A DNA stretch of 64,000 nt from Rhodobacteraceae bacterium EL129 (GTDB lineage: Bacteria; Pseudomonadota; Alphaproteobacteria; Rhodobacterales; Rhodobacteraceae), in assembly GCA_900313005.1 (NCBI GenBank), contig ONZJ01000002.1, positions 603,001 to 667,000 on the forward strand, in the 5' to 3' direction. Both the position numbers and the translations under genes were made by a program. Below are positions 1 through 9,375 of this stretch, in pieces. Each line of letters begins with the position of its first letter. Within the stretch, counting starts at the first letter, position 1. The notes under the pieces are model-generated. The model saw nothing but the letters and a program-made list of their open reading frames with translations, made no database searches and was not told the DNA's origin.

Positions 1-2040
1 GTTGCACAGCCGTGCCGCATCCAGTGTTGCGGAATAGATGTTGCGACTGGCGACGGCATCGCCGATGCGGTGCAGCTGAAATGTGCCGGCGGGATTTATC
101 GCTGACGGCTGCGGCGTTCCGGCCAATAGCCTTTCAATATCCGTCACGCCGTCGTTTGAGGAGGCCCCGCGCATCGCATAGTAAACGTCGTCGACGGGCA
201 AAGTGCCGCGTTCAACAACCAGTTGATCGGCACGTTTGACCAGCGACTGGCCAGTGACTTCGTTCACGAAGGTGATGTCCAGTTTGTTTCCTGCGCGGGT
301 CACGGATTTCAGGTGAAGGTCCAGCAAGACGGGGATGCCCAGCTCATATTGCCGCTGTTTCCAGGTGTTGCGTTCGGTATAGGCCATTTCCATGCCCAAT
401 GTGCCGTCCAGTGCGATCAGCGACACCTGACGCCCCGCCATGGCGGCCTTTTCAGCGCAGGCCATGCCCGGGTTTCGCCCGGTGCCGTCATAGACGATCA
501 CCTCGTCGCCCATGGGGGCGGCACCTGACAGGAAATCCCACGAGGTGGTGCACAGATCAGCGCCATCGACCCAGTCGATATCCGGGATGCCGCCGGTTGC
601 GATGATCACGACGTCGGGGGTGTGGGCCTGCACGTCTTCGGCTTCGGCGTAGGTGTTCAAATGGACGGACACGCCCAGTTTCTCAAACTCAGCGATACGC
701 CAGTCGATCAGTCCGATCAGATCCTTGCGCACGGATTGCGCCGCGATCAAGACCTGCCCACCCAATGCGGCACCCGCTTCCAGCAGAACAACGTCGTGTC
801 CCCGTTCGGCGCTGATCCGCGCAGCCTCGAGACCTGCGGGGCCGCCCCCGACAACAACCACTTTCTTTTTGCGTGCCGCCGGTTCTGCCACATGCGGAAT
901 TTTGTTCTCCTGGCCCGAGGCTGCATTGTGCAGGCAGCGGGGGCGGTGGTCCGTCATGCAATGTGTAGCCCCGACGCAGGGGCGAATGCGGTCTTCCTCG
1001 CCGCGCATCAGCTTGGCCACGATATGGGGATCAGCGATGTGGGCGCGGGTCATGGCGACCATATCCAGCAGACCTTCCGAGATCGCAAACCGCGCTGTGG
1101 CGATGTCCGAAATCTTCGCGGCATGAAAAACGGGCAGCGACACCTCTTTCTTGAACCCGCCGACCGCTTGCAGCCATGGCGCGATCTTTGAGGCCATGCC
1201 CGGCATGTTATCCACCGAAAGTCCGCGATAGGTGTCCATCCGGCCATAGGTGGCGTTGAAGAAATCAATCTGCCCTGTGCGCTCAAACATATGGGCGAAG
1301 TGCAGGGCTTCGTCAGCCGTCAATCCACCGGGGCCTTCGTTCACCACAAAGCGCATCCCGACGATGAAATCGTCGCCCACCGCGCGGCGGATGGCGTCAT
1401 GCACCATCAGGCCAAACCGCGCGCGGTTTTCGACAGAGCCGCCAAAGTCATCTGTGCGTGTGTTGGTGTAGGGGGACAGGAACTGACCAATCAAATGCGA
1501 ACTGGCGAGTGTTTCGATTCCGTCGAGCCCGCCTTCCTTGCAACGGACCGCTGCATCCGCATAGGCCTGCACCACACGGGCGATGTCGTGCTTGTCCATC
1601 TCTTTGGGAAACGCGCGGTGCAGGGTTTCGCGCACTGGCGAGGGCCCGATTGCGGGCAACCAATCCTGCGCGTAGGGATCCCCTCGCCGCCCAAGGTGGG
1701 TGATCTGGCACATCAGCGCGGCACCCTGTGCATGCATCCGGTCCGAGAACTTTTGCAAATGCGGGATGATCGCATCGACACCGACATTCAGTTGCTGAAA
1801 CACCGAAGGGGAATCCGGGGCCACGTTCGATGACCCGCCAAACATCGACAACCCGATGCCGCCTTTCGCCTTTTCTTCGTGATAGCGTTGATAGGCGTCC
1901 TTCGGGAGCCCATTCTCCTCGAGGCCGCAGGCATGGCTGGTGCTCATCACCCGGTTTCGGAGTGTCAGATGTTTCAGCTTGAACGGCGTCATCAACGGGT
2001 CATGTTTTGCCGTCGTTGGTCGGGTCTCGGGGGTCGTCAT
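1..2040 (-). CDS. NADH:flavin oxidoreductase, TMADH/DgcA/StcD-type N-demethylase (3' end cut by window)
   Basis: The frame is open from an ATG at 2040 to the window edge, giving 680 codons with no stop. An AGGA lies about 9 nt before the start. The N-terminal half is an old-yellow-enzyme TIM barrel (LTLRNRVMSTSHA, then HEEKAKGGIGL near residue 50). Next comes a cysteine group (CVGATHC, then a third Cys 8 residues on) that should hold a 4Fe-4S cluster, and then an FAD/NAD(P) Rossmann motif (VVVVGGGPAGLEAARI). The family oxidatively demethylates small methylated amines or betaines, such as dimethylglycine (DgcA), N-methylproline (StcD) and trimethylamine. Known members are about 680-690 aa, so only a few C-terminal residues are missing. 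The exact substrate cannot be told from the sequence. The gene after it on this strand lies outside the window. Confidence 0.9.
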   Translation of the reverse strand, partial: MTTPETRPTTAKHDPLMTPFKLKHLTLRNRVMSTSHACGLEENGLPKDAYQRYHEEKAKGGIGLSMFGGSSNVAPDSPSVFQQLNVGVDAIIPHLQKFSDRMHAQGAALMCQITHLGRRGDPYAQDWLPAIGPSPVRETLHRAFPKEMDKHDIARVVQAYADAAVRCKEGGLDGIETLASSHLIGQFLSPYTNTRTDDFGGSVENRARFGLMVHDAIRRAVGDDFIVGMRFVVNEGPGGLTADEALHFAHMFERTGQIDFFNATYGRMDTYRGLSVDNMPGMASKIAPWLQAVGGFKKEVSLPVFHAAKISDIATARFAISEGLLDMVAMTRAHIADPHIVAKLMRGEEDRIRPCVGATHCMTDHRPRCLHNAASGQENKIPHVAEPAARKKKVVVVGGGPAGLEAARISAERGHDVVLLEAGAALGGQVLIAAQSVRKDLIGLIDWRIAEFEKLGVSVHLNTYAEAEDVQAHTPDVVIIATGGIPDIDWVDGADLCTTSWDFLSGAAPMGDEVIVYDGTGRNPGMACAEKAAMAGRQVSLIALDGTLGMEMAYTERNTWKQRQYELGIPVLLDLHLKSVTRAGNKLDITFVNEVTGQSLVKRADQLVVERGTLPVDDVYYAMRGASSNDGVTDIERLLAGTPQPSAINPAGTFQLHRIGDAVASRNIYSATLDAARLCN

Positions 2041-2492
2041 ATTCGGAAGTCCTGCAAATGCCGTTGGTCACGGGCTGGTCGCGACCTGAAAACCCTATGA
2101 GATCAAGATTGGTGCGACAATGGTGAAAAACCCCAACACGCCCAAACAGCCAGGTCCGTCTCGCCGTTGAGATCCAAAGGCTGAATGAAACGTGCGATCC
2201 AGCGCGGTACTAGAGATTGAAACATTCTGAATTGGTCGACAGGGGTGCCCGGTTTTGGCCGTATTCTGATGGTCTGTTCATGTTCAAACTAAGGCGATGG
2301 TTCGGCAAGATCGCATGATTGTGCATGGATGGAGATCAATACCCTATGTATCCCTGAGATCGTTCTCGGTTTGGATACATTATCGTTAAAAATTAGTTAC
2401 TTGTGCCACAATTTGGCCGTAAATTTGTACGCAAATTGACATGTTAGAATTTGTTTTACAGGGGCGCAGTTGCGTCCATTCGGGGTGACAAG
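2041..2492. other. Divergent intergenic region
   Basis: These 452 bases separate the leftward flavin demethylase from the rightward vWA protein, so both promoters should lie here. The part from about 2340 to 2460 is clearly more AT-rich than its surroundings and probably holds the promoter of the vWA gene. I see no convincing small gene, RNA gene or strong hairpin. Confidence 0.5.
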
Positions 2493-4184
2493 ATGATGCG
2501 ACTGCTCAAGACAAAACTGCGCCAGACGGCACGTTTGGGTCGATCCACGTGCATTGCTCAGGAGTTTCGTGATCGCGAAGAGGGCGGGATGACCATCATC
2601 GCGCTCTTTGTCTTTATCCTCATGCTGACCATGGGCGGCATCAGCATTGATCTTATGCGTCACGAGATGGAGCGCACTCAGCTTCAGGCGACGCTTGACA
2701 GCGCTGTGCTGGCAGGCGCCGGCGCGCCGGCCGGAGCCACCAAATCCGATATTAAAGCCATTGTCGAAGACTTCTTTGAGAAAAGCGGCCGAGGCGATTA
2801 CCTTAATGAACTGGGTGAAGATGACATCATTGCAACCCTGAATGCGCGCACAGTGACTGCAAGTGCCGGAATGACACTGAACACCTACGTTATGAAACTG
2901 ATGGGGGTGAACACGCTGTCCGCCGGTGGTGGTGCCACCGCCGAGGTCCGCACGCCAAAACTGGAAGTGTCCCTTGTGTTGGACGTATCAGGCTCGATGT
3001 CTGGTGCCAAGCTGACGAATCTGAAGGTTGCGGCCAAGGAATTTGTAACCACGCTGATCACCACCTCCGACCCCGGAGCTACGGTGATTTCTATCGTGCC
3101 CTTCAGCTGGACCACATCGCCCGGTAATGCGATTTACACGGCGATGGCAGGCAATGTGATCGACACGCATGACTTTTCGACCTGCCTGAAGTTCGAGGCG
3201 GCTGACTATCAACAGTCCTACATTGACCCGACGCCTGATCCCCTGGCGGGCCCACGTTATCAGCAACAGATCTATACGTCGGTTTATGGTGGGTTTGACA
3301 CCTTCCATAACTCGGGCTGGAGATCATGCTTCAACAACGACTATGCCGAGATCATGGCCTATTCGATGAGTGAGCAGGAACTGCATGACCGCATTGATCT
3401 GCTGAGTGCCAACGGCAACACGTCGGGTCACATCGGCATGAAATGGGGCGCGGCCCTGTTGGACCCGGCGTTCCAGCCTGTGGCAACGTCATTGATCGCG
3501 CAGGGCGAAATGGACGCCTCACTGACAAACGTTCCGGCGCTGTACTCTGAGCCTGACACAAAGAAAATCATCGTGATGATGGGGGATGGTGCGAATACCA
3601 CGTCCTACTACTTTGATCAGAACAGCATGTACCGTGGGCCAAATTCGGACCTCTATGAGCTGTCATCACAAGAGATGGAGCTCGACGCAGGGTCCTATGT
3701 TCCAACCGGCACACCACAGAACACGTTCTTCCTGCGTGACGGCGAAAACTATTACGCCATCGCCGAGAATATCTGGCTGACCCAGGCAGAATACGATGCC
3801 CGCGTCAGTGCTGCGGATGCAGACCCGCTGCTGGAGATCACGGACCGTCGTATGGATTGGGAAGAGGCATGGGGCCATATGACCCCGGATTACTACGGGG
3901 ATATCACGGGCGACAACGGGCCATGGAACGACTATGTCGGCTCTGAATCTGAGAATGGGTCGACCAAGAACGGCTACATGAGCAGCATTTGCTCGTCCAC
4001 CAAAGACGAGGGAGTGAGAGTGTACACAATCGGCTTTGAAGTCCCGGCCAATGGTGTCGCTGAAACCGAACTGCGGAACTGTGCCAGCTCTGTGCTGCAT
4101 TATTACGCGGCCTCGGGTGTGGATATCTCGGACGCCTTCGGATCAATTGCATCTAACCTGCAAAGCCTGCGGTTGACGCAGTAA
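2493..4184 (+). CDS. TadG-like pilus-assembly protein with von Willebrand A domain
   Basis: A 563-aa protein that starts at one of two adjacent ATGs (2493/2496), with GGGG about 7 nt upstream. An upstream TTG at 2451 is also in frame but less likely. After a basic N-terminus there is one membrane helix (about residues 33-54, MTIIALFVFILMLTMGG), typical of TadE/TadG prepilin-like proteins. A vWA domain follows, with the MIDAS motif DVSGS at residues 164-168 for metal-dependent adhesion. The last part (RVYTIGFEVP) closes the vWA fold. TadG proteins are anchored in the inner membrane and reach toward the Flp/Tad pilus or outer membrane. No other tad, cpa or flp gene is nearby, so this copy is an orphan and its pilus role is inferred only from family. 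Confidence 0.75.
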   Translation: MMRLLKTKLRQTARLGRSTCIAQEFRDREEGGMTIIALFVFILMLTMGGISIDLMRHEMERTQLQATLDSAVLAGAGAPAGATKSDIKAIVEDFFEKSGRGDYLNELGEDDIIATLNARTVTASAGMTLNTYVMKLMGVNTLSAGGGATAEVRTPKLEVSLVLDVSGSMSGAKLTNLKVAAKEFVTTLITTSDPGATVISIVPFSWTTSPGNAIYTAMAGNVIDTHDFSTCLKFEAADYQQSYIDPTPDPLAGPRYQQQIYTSVYGGFDTFHNSGWRSCFNNDYAEIMAYSMSEQELHDRIDLLSANGNTSGHIGMKWGAALLDPAFQPVATSLIAQGEMDASLTNVPALYSEPDTKKIIVMMGDGANTTSYYFDQNSMYRGPNSDLYELSSQEMELDAGSYVPTGTPQNTFFLRDGENYYAIAENIWLTQAEYDARVSAADADPLLEITDRRMDWEEAWGHMTPDYYGDITGDNGPWNDYVGSESENGSTKNGYMSSICSSTKDEGVRVYTIGFEVPANGVAETELRNCASSVLHYYAASGVDISDAFGSIASNLQSLRLTQ

Positions 4185-4448
4185 CACAGGCGAAGTTCTG
4201 CAACCTTAAGAGCGCGAGATGTCTGCCATACTGTGGGCCTCTCGCAACCTCTCCCAGATCGCAGAACCATCGGCTGACCTGCGCGATGAAATTCGTTCAA
4301 CCCTTGGCGACATAGCTCGCATTTTCGTGGAAGAATTCGATGATGAAACGGGCGTCATCAGATTCCAGAAATATCTCTGCTGCGGCACTGAGCATCAGCC
4401 TATTCGGGATTTGGAACGCTGTGTCATGGTGGATCGACAGATTAGATT

Positions 4449-5246
4449 TCAGATGCATTCACCGCCATCTATGACCAGCGCGTGTCCGGTCATGAAACTG
4501 GACATGTCGGACGCCAGAAACAAGATGGAGTTGGCCACTTCTTCTGTGGTGCCCCAGCGGCCCATCGGGATGGCCTTTTTCACATAGCTTTCAAGGTGTT
4601 TGCGCCCGCCCATTTGTGCTTCGAACCCGGCGTTGAAGGGCGTGTCGATGAACCCGGGACACAGCGCGTTAAACCGGATGTTGTGTTTGGCATAATCTGC
4701 GGCCATCTGGCGGGTCATTGCGACCACCGCGTGTTTGGTCGTGGCATAGGCGATCATCTCGCGATCAAACTGAACGCCCGAGTTGGACGACGTAATGATG
4801 ATGCTGCCCCCGCCCTGATTGCGCATGTGCCCCACAGTGGCCCGCGCGGCGATAAAATGTGACCTGACATTCAGTTGCCAGGACCGATCCATGGCCTCTA
4901 TGGGAACTTGCTCGAGGTTGCCCTCAACCTGAAAACCAGCGTGAGAATGAAGCACATCAATGCGGCCGTGGGTGGCGATGATTTTGTCTATTTGCGCACA
5001 GACCGCACCGTCATCGGTCACATCAAGTCCGGCAGATATGGCAACTACGCCCTCAGAGCGCAGATCGTCCACAACATGGGCGGCGCTTGAGGCGTCGATA
5101 TCCGTTACGATGACCCGCGCACCTTGGCGGGCCATCGCCACGGCCCCGGCGCGTCCAATGCCCGACCCCGCACCCGTGACCAAGACAACCTTGCCCTCAA
5201 GATTGGGCAGCACAGGTCTGGCGGCGTTGGTTTCAGCGAGGGTCAT
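4449..5246 (-). CDS. SDR family oxidoreductase
   Basis: A 265-aa classical short-chain dehydrogenase. The glycine-rich NAD(P) motif TGAGSGIG is at residues 24-31, the catalytic Tyr and Lys are Y167 and K171 (YATTK), and Ser lies at 153-156. The usual NNAG motif is changed to HSHAG at about 100-104, as in some divergent SDRs. Asp49 after the second strand (VTDI) suggests NAD rather than NADP. It is the last gene of a five-gene operon with a spermidine/putrescine-type ABC transporter, and its ATG overlaps the preceding permease stop by 4 bp. It probably oxidises the imported compound or a product of it; the substrate is unknown. Confidence 0.88.
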   Translation of the reverse strand: MTLAETNAARPVLPNLEGKVVLVTGAGSGIGRAGAVAMARQGARVIVTDIDASSAAHVVDDLRSEGVVAISAGLDVTDDGAVCAQIDKIIATHGRIDVLHSHAGFQVEGNLEQVPIEAMDRSWQLNVRSHFIAARATVGHMRNQGGGSIIITSSNSGVQFDREMIAYATTKHAVVAMTRQMAADYAKHNIRFNALCPGFIDTPFNAGFEAQMGGRKHLESYVKKAIPMGRWGTTEEVANSILFLASDMSSFMTGHALVIDGGECI

Positions 5247-6061
5247 CTGGTTTTCTTGGCTCCGCGTTGCAGAAGCAATTGCGCCGTAATCAGCAGCAGC
5301 AAGGAGATCGCTAGCACCATGGTGCCAATCGCGTTGATTTCCGGGGTGACACCGCGGCGTATCGAAGAGAAGACATAGATCGGCAGGGTGGTCTCGGATC
5401 CAGCGACAAAGAAGGCGATGATGAAATCGTCAAAACTGAAGGTGAAACTGAGAAGGAACCCGGCCAGGATCGCCGGAAAAATCGTTGGCAGGGTGACTTG
5501 CAGGAAGGTGCCCATGGGTGTGGCATAGAGGTCCGAAGACGCCTCGGTCAGGGCGCGGTCCATGCCGGCAAGCCGGGCGCGCACGATGATCACCACAAGC
5601 GCCATCAGAAACATCGTGTGGGCCGCGATCAGAGATCCCATACCCATGCGCAGTTTAGGGGGCTCGAACCCCTCGGGCCAGAGGGTCGCAATCAGCGGGT
5701 TTAACTGGTCGAACACCGTCACCAGGCCGATCAAGGTGGCAATCCCGATCACGATCCCGGGGATCATCACGGCGATGTAAATCAACATGTCAAAGGCGGT
5801 GCGCACCGGCCCCTTGATCCCCTGGAGGGCAACCGCTGCCATGGTGCCAAAAACACTGGCACACAGGGCCGAAGAAAAGGCCACCATCAGGCTAGTTTCA
5901 AGCGCGTCCATGACAAAGGGGTTGGACAGCGCCTTGCCATACCATTTGGTTGAAAACCCCTGCATTTGGCTGGCATGGCGACCCGCATTGAAACTGAACA
6001 ACGCGATCACGCCAATCGGGATGTAGAGGAACAGGTAAACGCAGGCGGCATAAAGTCTCAT
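5243..6061 (-). CDS. ABC transporter permease, PotC type
   Basis: A 272-aa inner-membrane permease of the spermidine/putrescine family. It has about six hydrophobic segments and the ATPase-coupling EAA loop (LTEASSDLYATPMGTFLQ, around residues 175-190). It is the second of two permeases in the operon, 9 nt after the PotB-type partner, and it overlaps the SDR gene by 4 bp (ATGA). With its partner it would form the channel through which the substrate from the Tat-exported binding protein enters. The family also moves other cationic amines and organic acids, so polyamine is only the default guess. Confidence 0.88.
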   Translation of the reverse strand: MRLYAACVYLFLYIPIGVIALFSFNAGRHASQMQGFSTKWYGKALSNPFVMDALETSLMVAFSSALCASVFGTMAAVALQGIKGPVRTAFDMLIYIAVMIPGIVIGIATLIGLVTVFDQLNPLIATLWPEGFEPPKLRMGMGSLIAAHTMFLMALVVIIVRARLAGMDRALTEASSDLYATPMGTFLQVTLPTIFPAILAGFLLSFTFSFDDFIIAFFVAGSETTLPIYVFSSIRRGVTPEINAIGTMVLAISLLLLITAQLLLQRGAKKTR

Positions 6062-6070
6062 CTGTTCACC

Positions 6071-6922
6071 TCACATGATCGACACGTCTTCGCGGCTCGC
6101 CCCAAGGCGCGAAATCAGCCGCATATAGATCGTGACCGTGATGAGCATGACCACCACCAACGTCACCGCCACAGCCGAACCGAAGGCCCAGTTGCGCGAT
6201 TGTAAGAACAGATCGACCAGCGCGTTGCCGACGAAAAAGACTTTGCCTCCGCCCAAGAGGGCAGGGATCAGATATTCTCCCATCAAGAGGATGAAAACCA
6301 GCATGCAGCCCGTCGCAATGCCTGGGATCGACAGGGGCAAAGTGATTTGCACAAACGTGCGCCAGGGCTTGGCTCCCAGATCGGATGAGGCCTCAAGCAA
6401 ACGTTTGTCCAGCTTGTCGAGGCTGACATAGATCGGGAACACCATCAGCGGCAGATAGCCATAGATGATGCCAACGAGAACCGCGAAGGGTGTGTTGATC
6501 AAGCGGACGCCCTCAAGGCCGATATACTCCAGCAAAGCCGGAATACCGCGCCCGCCCAGCAGGAATATCCAAGCGTAAGAGCGGATCAGGATCGACGTCC
6601 AGAACGGCACGATCACCAAGACCAACAAGATGGTTTTCCATTTTGGGTTGGTCTTTACCGCCAGAAAATATGCCAATGGGTAGGCGATCAGCAGTGCTGA
6701 TAACGTCCCGATCGGGGCCAAGGTCATGGTGTTTTTAAACGCCGTCCAACGGGCTGGAAGGTTGGCGTATTGTTCAAAGGTGAAAGCGGGCACCACACCT
6801 CCGGCAGGTGCCCGCTCTCCAAAGCTGAAAATGAAAACAACACTCAACGGTATGATCAACATCACCAGAAACCAGGCTCCGGCGGGTGCCAGTAACAGCC
6901 AATTTCGAGTGCGTTGCGTCAT
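6071..6922 (-). CDS. ABC transporter permease, PotB type
   Basis: A 283-aa inner-membrane permease with about six transmembrane helices, starting RNWLLLAPAGAWFLVMLI. The EAA loop reads LLEASSDLGAKPWRTFVQ, around residue 180. It pairs with the following PotC-type permease. The spacing of 23 nt from the binding-protein gene and 9 nt to the next permease supports one transcript. Role: half of the translocation pore for an amine-like substrate; identity of the substrate is inferred from family only. Confidence 0.88.
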   Translation of the reverse strand: MTQRTRNWLLLAPAGAWFLVMLIIPLSVVFIFSFGERAPAGGVVPAFTFEQYANLPARWTAFKNTMTLAPIGTLSALLIAYPLAYFLAVKTNPKWKTILLVLVIVPFWTSILIRSYAWIFLLGGRGIPALLEYIGLEGVRLINTPFAVLVGIIYGYLPLMVFPIYVSLDKLDKRLLEASSDLGAKPWRTFVQITLPLSIPGIATGCMLVFILLMGEYLIPALLGGGKVFFVGNALVDLFLQSRNWAFGSAVAVTLVVVMLITVTIYMRLISRLGASREDVSIM

Positions 6923-6945
6923 GTCGGTCTCACTTTTCGGTCAAA

Positions 6946-8103
6946 TCAGGCAGACTTGAACCGTGCCATCAATTCAGCACGGTTTGGATCCGTCAGCGTG
7001 ACCGCTGCGCCAAACTCCAGTGGATCCAGCAATTCCTGAGCCGGGAACAAGATCGGATCGTTCTTCAGTGCGTCAGGCAGCAGAGCATATGTTTTCTCGT
7101 CAGCCGTGGGATATCCGTGTGCCAGAACTTCGGTGGCATTGACTTGTGGATCCAACAGGAAGTTGATCAGAGCATAGCCCGCTTCCTTGCGCTCCGAGCT
7201 TTTCGGAATAGCGTAGTAATCGCTCCAGATTTCGCCACCTTCTGCGCCCAGAACATAGTGGATTTCCGGTATGTCCGTATTCAGTTGCTTGCCATCACCG
7301 GACCAGCAAATAGTCAGCCAGGCATCGCCATTGCGCATGGCCGGCTGATAATCAGATGTGATCGCAAACAAATGCGGCTTCACTTCGATCAAGAGTTTCT
7401 CTGCATCAGCCAATTCATTAGGGTCGACCGAGTTGAACGAATAGCCGTGATAATTCAACGCACTGCCGATTGTGGTCAGTTGGTAGTCATGCACCATTGC
7501 GCGGCCCGAAAACTTATCCATCGAGATATCAAAGAACTCTTTCCACGACGAAATCGGGTTGCCGTCATTATGCTTGGTGTTCACGGCCATACCCGTGGAC
7601 CCCCAGTTTTTCGGCACCGCATATAATGTGCCATCCACGGACCCGGCCTCGGCGTAGCGCGGATCAAACGAAGATGCGTCATAGTTGGGCAATTTAGCCG
7701 TATCCAGAGGCTCGATCAGGTCTTCTTTGACATAGTCTTCGATTGTGTAGTTGGTGGGGACATAGACGTCCCAGCCCGTTGCCCCGGCCTGAAGCTTGGC
7801 CAGCATTTCTTCGTTTGAACCAAAGACATTGACCTGAACAAATGCGCCAGTCGCTTCGGTAAAGGCCTCGAAGTTTGCCGGGTCATGATAGTTGGGCCAG
7901 GTGGCCAGAACCACACGGTCCCCGATGTCGCTTGCAAAGGCCGGGGCAGGGCGCAGCCCGGGAACCGAAGCGCCCAGCACCGCCGTTGCAGCTCCAAGTC
8001 CAGTGATGTTCAGAAAATGGCGTCGTGTGATTGACCCTTTTCTGTAACGCTCAAGTTCTTCCATAAATTTCTTCTTGGAGATGTAGTCGATGTCGTTTGT
8101 CAT
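6946..8103 (-). CDS. Extracellular solute-binding protein, PotD type, Tat-exported
   Basis: A 385-aa periplasmic binding protein of the spermidine/putrescine family. The signal is a twin-arginine type: TRRHFLNITG with R27-R28, then a hydrophobic stretch ending in AFA. A hydrophilic leader of about 25 residues precedes the Tat motif. The mature part has the family hallmarks (VLATWPNYHDPANFEAF, YDASSFDPRY, YAVPKNWGSTGMAVN). Use of Tat rather than Sec suggests folding before export. It lies between the ATPase gene and the two permeases and should fix the specificity of this importer. Ligand unknown; polyamine, amino acid or quaternary amine are all possible. Confidence 0.88.
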   Translation of the reverse strand: MTNDIDYISKKKFMEELERYRKGSITRRHFLNITGLGAATAVLGASVPGLRPAPAFASDIGDRVVLATWPNYHDPANFEAFTEATGAFVQVNVFGSNEEMLAKLQAGATGWDVYVPTNYTIEDYVKEDLIEPLDTAKLPNYDASSFDPRYAEAGSVDGTLYAVPKNWGSTGMAVNTKHNDGNPISSWKEFFDISMDKFSGRAMVHDYQLTTIGSALNYHGYSFNSVDPNELADAEKLLIEVKPHLFAITSDYQPAMRNGDAWLTICWSGDGKQLNTDIPEIHYVLGAEGGEIWSDYYAIPKSSERKEAGYALINFLLDPQVNATEVLAHGYPTADEKTYALLPDALKNDPILFPAQELLDPLEFGAAVTLTDPNRAELMARFKSA

Positions 8104-8133
8104 TTCATAAACTCCCTTTGGTTTTGGTTTTGG

Positions 8134-9255
8134 TTACTTACGATCAAGAATGAGGGTGGTGCCGGGCTCCCAGGACACCTGTGCCATGTCCCCGACACTG
8201 AAGGGGCCTTCGTTCATTTCGGATTGCCTTGGGGACAGCACGAGAAAATCGCCCAGCGTTTCGTGTCTGACCAGATACTCGGTGTGCTCTCCCAGAAAGA
8301 TGCGATTTTGAATGTGGACGCTTTGGCCTTCGCCGTTGCGGTGCAGCTTCATCTGCTCGGGGCGCACGCTGATGCAGACCTCTTGCCCATCGGAAAATTT
8401 GCCAACGGGGGGAGCCTGGACTTGCAGGCCGTTATCCAGAACAACCGTGTATAGCGGTTGAGATGTGTCCGTCACGGTGCCATTGAAGAAGTTGGACGTG
8501 CCCACAAAGTCAGCGACATAGCGCGAGGTTGGGCGATCATACAGCTCTTGTGGGCTGCCGGTCTGGACGATGCGGCCCTCCCGCATAATGCAAATACGAT
8601 CGCTCATGGACAGGGCCTCTTCCTGATCATGTGTAACCAGCACAAAGGTGATGCCCAGCTGGCGTTGCAGGTCCTGCAACTCGATCTGCATTTCCTTGCG
8701 CAGCTTGCGATCCAGCGCTGCCATGGGTTCATCGAGCAGCAAAAGTTTAGGTTCGTTGATGATTGCGCGGGCCAGGGCAACCCGTTGCTGCTGCCCCCCC
8801 GACATTTCCCAGATTTTGCGATCTTCAAAACCGCCCAGTCGCACCACGTCCAGTGCCTTTTCGACCTTCTCGGCAATCTGTGCCTTTGGCAATCGCGGAC
8901 GGCGTTGGCGCAATCCATATCCGATGTTTTGTGCGACAGTCATATGCGGAAACAAGGCGTACTGCTGAAACACCATGTTCACGGGGCGATGATGCGGCTC
9001 GAGGCTATTGACCAAAGCACCGTCCAGAAAGACTTCGCCTTCTGTCGGCGCCTCAAACCCCGCCAGCATACGCAGTGCAGTGGTCTTGCCGCAGCCGGAC
9101 GGGCCAAGGAACGACAGAAACTCTCCTTCCGAGATGGATATGTTCAAATCGCTGGCCGCGAGCACATCCCCGAAGCGTTTGGTCACGCCCCGAAGCTCGG
9201 CAATTGTCTTATCATCCGCCGGGTTGGGGTCCTCGGCGTATCCCCCATTTTTCAT
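8134..9255 (-). CDS. ABC transporter ATP-binding protein, PotA type
   Basis: A 373-aa cytoplasmic ATPase, first gene of the operon. Walker A is GPSGCGKT (51-58), the signature is SGGQ (152-155) and Walker B is LLLLDEP (171-177), followed by the switch His in VTHDQEEAL. The C-terminal third is a TOBE-type regulatory domain (ISVRPEQMKL). It powers import by the PotB/C-type permeases. The upstream gap of 120 bp is shared with the divergent LuxR-type gene, which is the likely local regulator. Confidence 0.9.
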   Translation of the reverse strand: MKNGGYAEDPNPADDKTIAELRGVTKRFGDVLAASDLNISISEGEFLSFLGPSGCGKTTALRMLAGFEAPTEGEVFLDGALVNSLEPHHRPVNMVFQQYALFPHMTVAQNIGYGLRQRRPRLPKAQIAEKVEKALDVVRLGGFEDRKIWEMSGGQQQRVALARAIINEPKLLLLDEPMAALDRKLRKEMQIELQDLQRQLGITFVLVTHDQEEALSMSDRICIMREGRIVQTGSPQELYDRPTSRYVADFVGTSNFFNGTVTDTSQPLYTVVLDNGLQVQAPPVGKFSDGQEVCISVRPEQMKLHRNGEGQSVHIQNRIFLGEHTEYLVRHETLGDFLVLSPRQSEMNEGPFSVGDMAQVSWEPGTTLILDRK

Positions 9256-9375
9256 TTAACTTTGTCTTTTCCCAATTTGGTGAATACTATCGGTATCGGG
9301 AAAACTGTAAGAAAATCTGATTTGGCTGTATATATCACGTTTTTGGTATGTGGAGTGTTTTAGGGGCTGCCGCGC

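Noticed and set aside
4219..4587. A 122-codon rightward open frame in the gap before the SDR gene
   Set aside because: The first part reads fairly protein-like, but there is no clear ribosome site, no recognised family, and its last third overlaps the end of the well-supported SDR gene on the other strand.
6886..7626. A 246-codon rightward open frame opposite the binding protein
   Set aside because: Antisense to the Tat-exported binding protein gene, no recognisable motif.
8458..9363. A 301-codon rightward open frame opposite the ABC ATPase
   Set aside because: It is the shadow of an ATPase gene with all family motifs; the frame has no domain.
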